Shown here: one piece after another, positions 58,536 through 64,000 of the stretch
How positions within the stretch are numbered: the first letter of the stretch is position 1
Layout of the letters: each line of letters starts with the position of its first letter
From: a virus
DNA: 64,000 nt
IMG/VR virus record: IMGVR_UViG_3300042869_001172
Coordinates: 1-64,000 of that record
Reading direction: 5' to 3' (one strand)
Notes under the pieces: model-generated
What the model saw: the letters and a program-made list of their open reading frames with translations, nothing else
The model's database searches: none
What the model was told of the DNA's origin: nothing
Program-made: the position numbers and the translations under genes

Positions 58536-61424
58536 TTATTTTTTTCTTAAACTATTAATTTTTGTCATAATTTCTTCAGCTGCGTCAGCAGTATTTTGAT
58601 TATCTCCCATGACGGTTGCAATCACTTGTTTCTTATTATGAAGTATGTCGTAGATAATTCCCTCAATTGTATTTTCAAAAATTGGGTAATAAACTAATAC
58701 GTTGTTTTTTTGTCCATATCTATATGCCCGGTCTTCTGATTGTGCATGGTCGGAAGGTAAAAACGATAAATCATTAAAAATTACCGCTTCAGCAGATGTC
58801 AATGTAATACCAACACCGGCAGCTTTAATATTACCGACAAATACTTTTATCTTATCATTTTCTTGGAATTGGTCCACACTGAATTGTCTCTCAACTTTAG
58901 ACATTGAACCATCGAGTTTAACCGCCGCTTTTCCAAAATGTTCTGTAATTTTATTTAATGAATCGGTAAAGTTACAAAAAATTATGACTTTTTTATCTTG
59001 TTCGATAATATTTTCCGCAATTTCTATTGTTTGAGTAATTTTTTCATCTGCAATAATTTGACGAATTTTAGTAAGTTTTGTGAATTGAACTGTTAAGGAT
59101 TTTGATTCTTCAGGGTTCTTTTCATACCAATTGTAATAATCACCCATTACTTCTTCATAAAGTTTAGACTTTAATCTTAAGTAAACCGGAGTAATAATTT
59201 TATCTGGTAAATCTAAAACATTTTCTTTCAACCTTCTCAAAGTAAGACCTGCAGTTCTATCTCGTAATTCTTCAAGATTAGATGCCCCTTGAACATTCCA
59301 AATTTTTCTTGGACCAACTTTAAATTGAAAACCAGAACAATAACGAATAACATATGCCATCCAATTCTTGGCTACAGGTGAATCAATTAAACTAAGTAAA
59401 TTAAAATAATCGATTGGACGGGAAGTCATTGGTGTACCAGTTAATAACCACAACCTATCAACACTTTTTGTAATGTCATTAATAAGTTTTGTTCGTTGAG
59501 CTTGAGCATTGTTAATATAATGAGCTTCATCAATAATAATTAAATCAAATTTTGACATTAAGATTAAAGAATCATCTTTCTTTTTTGGGTCGTGAAAATT
59601 CTTCATAATATCGTAATTAACGATAACAAAATCATCTTCGGTACTAAATTGTTTTCCTTCTGAGATATAGATACTTCTATCCGAATAATTTTCAATTTCT
59701 CTTTTCCAGTTAATTTTAAGAGTTGCGGGACAAATAATTAAAATTTTCTTCGCTCCCGTTTCTAAAGCGGCAATAATGGTAGAAGTTGTGTTATGTGTAA
59801 CAATTGCGTGTTCAGTTACATATAATTTATCAGGAGAATCTACTGAAATACAAATAGCCTCACCATTACCCTCAAATTTAATATCTTTAATATATCTACC
59901 AACCTTATATTTTTCGGGAGTATTGTATAAATCGTATTTTCTTTTAAGTTTAAATGGATTCATCCCTGATGGTAATTTTATGTTAACTCTATAAGATTTT
60001 TTACCTTCTTTTTTTTCACCCTTGTATGTATAGTTAGTTGTTCTACTTTTTTTTTTGGCAATACCACCTAAACTATGTACGATTTCAATAACATCATCAC
60101 ATAATCTTTCCGATACAGTTGAAAATTCAGTCCCTTCAAAATTTCCTTTTTTATTGAGGCAACAAGTTCCATCAGTATCCATTAAACCTTTTAAAATTTC
60201 TAATCTATTTTCAATTGAGGTATATTTAAAACAATCCGGGACAAATTTATTATGAGAAGTACAACCCATTAAATTTAAATTTTTAAGAATTTGTGTGATA
60301 GGATTATTGTGACCATTTTTTTTTGTAATGGAATAATCATATTTAGTATTTTTCTTTTTAATTATTTGAGTATTTTCAGGTAATAATTCTTTAATATATT
60401 CTATGATTTCATCATCTGCGGAACTAAACATAATACTTTTTTGACTGATACCTCCATCACCTAAAATTAACCCAAGTAAATAAGGATTTACCGGGATTTC
60501 ATTATCAACAAATTCAATTGGTTTAACAATAGGTATTTGCCACTTACTATTACCTCCTTTTTCCTTAAAATAAGTTTTAAATTTATAATTTCTATTAATA
60601 TTATTTTTCTCACCTGAGACTTCTAAAAATAATTCTTCATCAATCATTTGACCAATAGATAAAACAATGTTTTTTTTATTACGAGAATTTTTAGTATTAT
60701 GACCAAAACTTCGCGCCCTAACAGAAAATAAATGTTCTTTACAGACTAAGACAGAAACTCCATCGTTAAATGTTACTCTATATAAATCTTTAATTCCTTG
60801 AGGATAAACACCTTGAACATTACATTTCTTACCATCACTACCAATAACTTCATCACCAATTTCTAAATCTCCAATTCTTTTTCTACCATATGGGGTAAAT
60901 ACTTTATTCTCAACAAATTCAGCTTTACCCAACCCCATATCGTCAGCAAGAATAAACTTCTTATTCTCAACTAATTTTTGGACGGCTTCTTTTTGATGTT
61001 CAAGAGGAGGACGATTAGAGTATTTTGAATAATCAATTACAACGTTTTTAACGGTGTTATCTTTAATGATTGCCGCTTTAGGTAACCAAAAATGATGGAA
61101 CTCTTCGGTTTCAAATACTCTACCCCAAATATGATACGCTTTTTCTTTATCCGATAATAATTTCTCAACCCATACCTTTTGTGGTATTTCAGTATACAAT
61201 TTATCATCCGCAAGTTTCTGTGCGAAGTAGGTATCAAGAATTACCCATTTCTTGGCAACTTTGGGTTGTTTATCGTGATTGTTAATTATGTATTCTGATT
61301 GACTCCTTGTTGGGTAAAACTTTCTATTTAATTGTGACTTTCGTTTTAATTCAATAAGGTAGTTATTACCACCTTCATAGGTTTCCAATAAGGACAATGC
61401 TTTTGACTCGAGACTTACATCCAT
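58536..61424 (-). CDS. SNF2-family DNA helicase/ATPase interrupted by intein
   Basis: A 962-residue precursor; 584 residues without the intein. N-terminal ~140 residues are of unknown type. Motif I AXXGK is FILADDMGLGK|TTSTIIAAL, split after Lys167. Motif Ia ILIICPATLKINWKREI; motif II DLIIIDEAHYINNAQA; motif III LLTGTPMTSRPIDYF; motif IV-VI KVFVGNIKAAGVGITLTSA and SEDRAYRYGQKN. It is related to the UvsW/SNF2-type repair helicases in role, though sequence is SNF2/HepA-like. The likely role is fork repair or recombination. Active only after splicing joins GK to T. Confidence 0.9.
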   Translation of the reverse strand: MDVSLESKALSLLETYEGGNNYLIELKRKSQLNRKFYPTRSQSEYIINNHDKQPKVAKKWVILDTYFAQKLADDKLYTEIPQKVWVEKLLSDKEKAYHIWGRVFETEEFHHFWLPKAAIIKDNTVKNVVIDYSKYSNRPPLEHQKEAVQKLVENKKFILADDMGLGKAEFVENKVFTPYGRKRIGDLEIGDEVIGSDGKKCNVQGVYPQGIKDLYRVTFNDGVSVLVCKEHLFSVRARSFGHNTKNSRNKKNIVLSIGQMIDEELFLEVSGEKNNINRNYKFKTYFKEKGGNSKWQIPIVKPIEFVDNEIPVNPYLLGLILGDGGISQKSIMFSSADDEIIEYIKELLPENTQIIKKKNTKYDYSITKKNGHNNPITQILKNLNLMGCTSHNKFVPDCFKYTSIENRLEILKGLMDTDGTCCLNKKGNFEGTEFSTVSERLCDDVIEIVHSLGGIAKKKSRTTNYTYKGEKKEGKKSYRVNIKLPSGMNPFKLKRKYDLYNTPEKYKVGRYIKDIKFEGNGEAICISVDSPDKLYVTEHAIVTHNTTSTIIAALETGAKKILIICPATLKINWKREIENYSDRSIYISEGKQFSTEDDFVIVNYDIMKNFHDPKKKDDSLILMSKFDLIIIDEAHYINNAQAQRTKLINDITKSVDRLWLLTGTPMTSRPIDYFNLLSLIDSPVAKNWMAYVIRYCSGFQFKVGPRKIWNVQGASNLEELRDRTAGLTLRRLKENVLDLPDKIITPVYLRLKSKLYEEVMGDYYNWYEKNPEESKSLTVQFTKLTKIRQIIADEKITQTIEIAENIIEQDKKVIIFCNFTDSLNKITEHFGKAAVKLDGSMSKVERQFSVDQFQENDKIKVFVGNIKAAGVGITLTSAEAVIFNDLSFLPSDHAQSEDRAYRYGQKNNVLVYYPIFENTIEGIIYDILHNKKQVIATVMGDNQNTADAAEEIMTKINSLRKK
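59790..60923 (-). other. Intein (378 aa) with LAGLIDADG endonuclease, class 3-like
   Basis: The intein runs from Ala168 to Asn545 of the precursor. N terminus AEFVENKVFTPYGRKRIGDL (Ala1, not Cys/Ser). Block B has CKEHLFSV with H231 and F233. LAGLIDADG motifs are PYLLGLILGDGGI and RLEILKGLMDTDGTC. Block F is EAICISVDSPDKLYV with Cys525 where class 1 has Asp; block G is IVTHN with Thr543, His544, Asn545. +1 residue Thr. The Cys and Thr match two of three class 3 marks. Confidence 0.87.
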
Positions 61425-61466
61425 TTATACAAAAAATATTTTAATTAAATATAGTTGATATTGAAG

Positions 61467-61473
61467 TATTTAT
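61467..61473 (+). promoter_or_regulatory. TATTTAT element upstream of 61480
   Basis: GAAGTATTTATCAAGATATG; ends 6 nt before the ATG. Confidence 0.42.
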
Positions 61474-61479
61474 CAAGAT

Positions 61480-61797
61480 ATGAGTATGAATCAAACACAA
61501 TTAGAAAAAATGATAGGTAAAATGATGAATGTCATTAAACCTAATGGTGTATCCGATATGGGTTTTAATTTAAAACCAATGGAAACTTATAAGGATGAAT
61601 ACTATATGATGGTTACATATGTTGTCCCTGATGGAAGTGAATTTTTAAAAAGAGACAACATGAAAAAAACTGATGTTTATAGAGACCAATGGAATCGTGA
61701 GATTAAAAATACAATTAAAAATTATTTTAATGTTAATGTTGTTATTAGTTCATCGTCTATTGAATCTGAGTCATATCATAATAGATTAAAACAGTGA
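61480..61797 (+). CDS. Hypothetical protein near neck genes
   Basis: A 105-residue protein, MSMNQTQLEKMIGKMMNVIK and later DEYYMMVTYVVPDGSEFLKR, with an alpha/beta layout. Not recognised. It shares the style of a head completion accessory. Next gene starts 4 nt downstream. Confidence 0.55.
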   Translation: MSMNQTQLEKMIGKMMNVIKPNGVSDMGFNLKPMETYKDEYYMMVTYVVPDGSEFLKRDNMKKTDVYRDQWNREIKNTIKNYFNVNVVISSSSIESESYHNRLKQ

Positions 61798-61801
61798 TAA
61801 T

Positions 61802-62314
61802 ATGCAAAAATTAGTTCCAATAACAAGATTAGGTAAGTTCTTCGGAGCCGAAGATTATTCTCTCGACATAGGTATGGGTGAGGAATGGTTATTGGGAGAT
61901 ATGAACTTTACCGTTATTCTTTATAGAGTTGATAGATATAAAACTAAAACTGATGATGTTTATGGTGAGGTGACCGAAGATGGAATCCAATTCATGGCAC
62001 CGGTTGAATTACAAGGTTTGGTTCAAGTAATGGCTCCAACCTCTAAACTAATTGCCAGTTCTAAACTTGAGAGTCAGGAACCTGGTAATATGAAATTTTC
62101 GGTGTATCAAAAAACACTTGATGAATTAGGTGTTGAGGTATTTTTGGGAGATTATCTTGGGTATTATGAAACTGAAGACCGAGTTAGATATTATGTTGTG
62201 AGTGATGATGGATATGTTAGGTCAGATAACCGCCATTCGTACGCGGGTTACAAACCTTTTTACAGGACTATCATAGCGACATATGTTAGTGAAAACGAAT
62301 TTAGAGGGATATAA
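61802..62314 (+). CDS. Structural protein, possible neck (gp14-like)
   Basis: A 170-residue beta-rich protein. MQKLVPITRLGKFFGAEDYS, TKTDDVYGEVTEDG, MAPVELQGLVQVMAPTSKLI, VYQKTLDELGVEVFLGDYLG, YYVVSDDGYVRSDNRHSY. The DDVYGE segment recalls gp14-type neck proteins, but this is weak. It precedes a gp15-like gene. Shares one base of its stop with the next start (ATAATGA). Confidence 0.5.
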   Translation: MQKLVPITRLGKFFGAEDYSLDIGMGEEWLLGDMNFTVILYRVDRYKTKTDDVYGEVTEDGIQFMAPVELQGLVQVMAPTSKLIASSKLESQEPGNMKFSVYQKTLDELGVEVFLGDYLGYYETEDRVRYYVVSDDGYVRSDNRHSYAGYKPFYRTIIATYVSENEFRGI

Positions 62315-62619
62315 TGAAATACATAATAACAGAAAGTAGGTTAAATTCAATTATTGAAAATTGGTTAAATGAAAACTATGGTGACTTAGAAAAATTTAAT
62401 CGTACTGAATTTAGAGAAATTTATTTATCCAAAAATGGGAGGTTTAAATTTATGTATAATATAAAGGCAAAACGATTATATATTCTTAGTGAGGTATGGA
62501 ATTTTATTACAGATATGTTTGGATTAGATTATGATGAGACGGAAAAAATTCTATTAAATTGGTGTAGTAATAAATTTGGGTTTAGGATAAAAAACCTTGC
62601 TAAGGTAGATGAAATATGA
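62314..62619 (+). CDS. Hypothetical protein with TES-type N-terminal module, 1 of 3
   Basis: A 101-residue protein starting MKYIITESRLNSIIENWLNE. The module MK-x(2)-ITES-x-LN-x-II recurs in the next two genes and in the gene at 15415-15860 (LTESDLNRIV). Rest unrecognised (MFGLDYDETEKILLNWCSN). It overlaps the next gene by 4 nt (ATGA). Confidence 0.6.
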   Translation: MKYIITESRLNSIIENWLNENYGDLEKFNRTEFREIYLSKNGRFKFMYNIKAKRLYILSEVWNFITDMFGLDYDETEKILLNWCSNKFGFRIKNLAKVDEI

Positions 62620-63011
62620 AAGTATTAATAACAGAAAGTAAATTATTTAACGCCATCTATCAGTATATTGATAGTTATTTAAACTCAAACGAAATTAATT
62701 GGGTTTATGGTAGAGATGGGGATGAAGATAATGACGAGTATCCTGATAATGAAGACTCTTTAGTCTTTTATAAAGGAGGTACTTGGACGGGAGAAGATTA
62801 TAGTGATATAGTTTTTAATTACTTTATGGTAGATTATTATGAAGATACCCCCGGAAGCTACAAAGACGAAGCTCCAATTTTAGAAGTTATGGGTGAATAT
62901 GGAGAACATTTAGACAGTATGTTTAATAAACATTGGGAAGAACCTATGAAAAAATGGTTTGAAGATAATTTTAATTTACCGGTTAATACGGTGTCAACAT
63001 ATTACGAATAA
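62616..63011 (+). CDS. Hypothetical protein with TES-type N-terminal module, 2 of 3
   Basis: A 131-residue acidic protein starting MKVLITESKLFNAIYQYIDS. Rich in Asp/Glu (GRDGDEDNDEYPDNEDS). The C-terminal half has DEAPILEVMGEYGEHLDSMF. No family recognised. It overlaps the next gene by one base (TAATG). Confidence 0.6.
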   Translation: MKVLITESKLFNAIYQYIDSYLNSNEINWVYGRDGDEDNDEYPDNEDSLVFYKGGTWTGEDYSDIVFNYFMVDYYEDTPGSYKDEAPILEVMGEYGEHLDSMFNKHWEEPMKKWFEDNFNLPVNTVSTYYE

Positions 63012-63454
63012 TGAAAGTATTAGTAAAAGAATCACAGTTAAGAAGGATATATGAAATTGTTATCAATAAAGAAGAAGATGACTTTATTGGTAAACGAGTT
63101 ATGGCGTACTATAATTTACACAAACATACATTTTCAGTTAGATATAATAATAAAATAATTTTACATGCCGATTACGTCAAGTTAGAGAATGTTGAATTTA
63201 GAGTTAGACCGGGAGGAAAAGAAAGAGTTCGTTCTGAAAAACAAAAAAATGTCCATGCGTTTGTTATTGGAGATTTAATTGATTTTTGTGAATACCCGTG
63301 TGAGGATATGCCAATTCCACCATCTGATGTGGTGGCGACTTATAATCCATATAAATATGATTCGTTTGTTTATAAAGGAACTGATGAACCAGTTTATAGT
63401 GCGGGTGAAGTAGAAATGATAAATTTAAAAGACAAAATATATATAACTAAATAA
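63011..63454 (+). CDS. Hypothetical protein with TES-type N-terminal module, 3 of 3
   Basis: A 147-residue protein starting MKVLVKESQLRRIYEIVINK; a beta-rich body with RVMAYYNLHKHTFSVRYNNK, GGKERVRSEKQKNVHAFVIG and DLIDFCEYPCEDMPIPPSDV. Not recognised. Precedes the gp15-like gene by 1 nt. Possibly a virion-linked protein. Confidence 0.6.
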   Translation: MKVLVKESQLRRIYEIVINKEEDDFIGKRVMAYYNLHKHTFSVRYNNKIILHADYVKLENVEFRVRPGGKERVRSEKQKNVHAFVIGDLIDFCEYPCEDMPIPPSDVVATYNPYKYDSFVYKGTDEPVYSAGEVEMINLKDKIYITK

Positions 63455-63455
63455 T

Positions 63456-64000
63456 ATGCCATTACCAAAAAAAGTTATACCAACATTACCTTTAGTTCCA
63501 CAGAAGACCTTGTCAGCTCGTAGGGAACAACTATTGGAATATATTAATGAGGATGGAACATATCTTCCTAAATCAGTGTTGCATGCAGATTTGGATAGAG
63601 GAATGTTAGATTTTGTTAAAACTGATTTAGAGGTCATTACCGCAGGAAAAACAGTTCCAATGGTTGATATTATAATCACATCACAAAATTGGTCTCAATA
63701 TGTTGAAACTGCTTTATTTGTGGATTTAGATTATAATCCATCCCCGCCCTTCATCACAGTGGTTAGAAGTCCCGAAGTTAAATTTGGAACCAACCCTGCT
63801 TTGAAATATACGATTCCGGATAGAAAACAATTTTATTACGCATCCGTTCCGACTTGGAATGGAAATGTTCAAGGTATGGACATTTACACAATACCTCAAC
63901 CGGTTCCTGTAGATATTAATTACAGTGTAAAAATTATTTGTAATAGAATGAGAGAACTTAATCAATTGAATAAAGTGATTATGCAGAAATTCTCATCAAG
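63456..64000 (+). CDS. Tail/neck completion protein, possibly gp15-like (3' partial)
   Basis: Starts MPLPKKVIPTLPLVPQKTLS at 63456, the frame is open to the end of the window (181 codons). GRPITSQNW-like: IIITSQNWSQYVETALFVDL, then FITVVRSPEVKFGTN, QPVPVDINYSVKIICNRMRE, LNQLNKVIMQKFSS. The end resembles the T4 gp15 region where a PxPxxxxY strand precedes a helix with Met/Asn. Homology to gp15 is suggested but not proven. The rest lies beyond the window. Confidence 0.55.
   Translation, partial: MPLPKKVIPTLPLVPQKTLSARREQLLEYINEDGTYLPKSVLHADLDRGMLDFVKTDLEVITAGKTVPMVDIIITSQNWSQYVETALFVDLDYNPSPPFITVVRSPEVKFGTNPALKYTIPDRKQFYYASVPTWNGNVQGMDIYTIPQPVPVDINYSVKIICNRMRELNQLNKVIMQKFSS

Noticed and set aside
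1-64000. tRNA genes and group I introns
   Set aside because: No cloverleaf-like segment with a CCA-type end or TTC-loop, and no exon break around the HNH genes other than the intein cases was seen by eye.

Overview
The window is a 64 kb piece of a large, AT-rich tailed phage genome of the T4-like (contractile-tail) type. Both ends are cut inside genes: a portal gene on the left and a tail/neck gene on the right. The T4-type assignment rests on a gp20-like portal, gp21-like prohead protease, acidic scaffold, gp23-like major capsid protein, gp5-like baseplate OB-fold protein, gp55-like late sigma factor, gp43-like family B DNA polymerase, an SNF2-type helicase, dUTPase and PhoH. The host is probably a member of the Bacteroidota. 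This is inferred from a Fibrobacter-type paralogous (FISUMP) adhesin domain, host-like secreted proteins, AT-rich leaders and the lack of visible Shine-Dalgarno sequences.

Layout. 1-7090 (+): head morphogenesis. 7196-13985: an HNH endonuclease, then candidate internal head proteins that share an N-terminal propeptide and carry cell-wall-type domains (PG-binding, permuted papain fold, OmpA-like). Two small host-like secretory genes lie between them on the opposite strand. 13978-22319 (-): small genes, an HNH endonuclease, a gene that appears to need a -1 frameshift, tail/baseplate proteins and the late sigma factor. 22320-33805 (-): a glycosyltransferase block interleaved with a HAD-like protein, PhoH, a nucleotide-sugar-dehydrogenase-like protein, an FkbM methyltransferase, a dUTPase broken in two by a split intein with an endonuclease gene in the gap, and a DnaQ-type exonuclease. 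33789-37569 (-): another endonuclease and hypothetical proteins. 37594-44557 (+): fibre/adhesin genes with Thr-Pro linkers, about 39 GGG-type 15-residue repeats and a FISUMP domain. 44800-51286 (+): a second glycan block (GT60-like, HtrL/YibB-like fusions, GT2). 51283-56131: DNA polymerase flanked by two copies of a two-gene ribbon-helix-helix/HNH module. 56157-61424 (-): structural proteins and an SNF2 helicase with a LAGLIDADG intein. 61480-64000 (+): neck/tail-completion-like genes and three small genes with related N termini.

Genes probably work together as follows. The gp21-like protease would trim the capsid protein, the scaffold and the head-cargo proteins at L/I-x-Glu sites. The gp55-like sigma factor may read the TATTTAT element found just upstream of more than 20 genes on both strands. 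The two glycan blocks probably build or modify sugars on virion or host surface. Seven homing-type endonucleases (four free HNH, two free PD-(D/E)XK/VSR-like, one LAGLIDADG inside an intein) make this a region rich in intein-linked and free-standing mobile elements. All calls come from reading the sequence; no database search was run.
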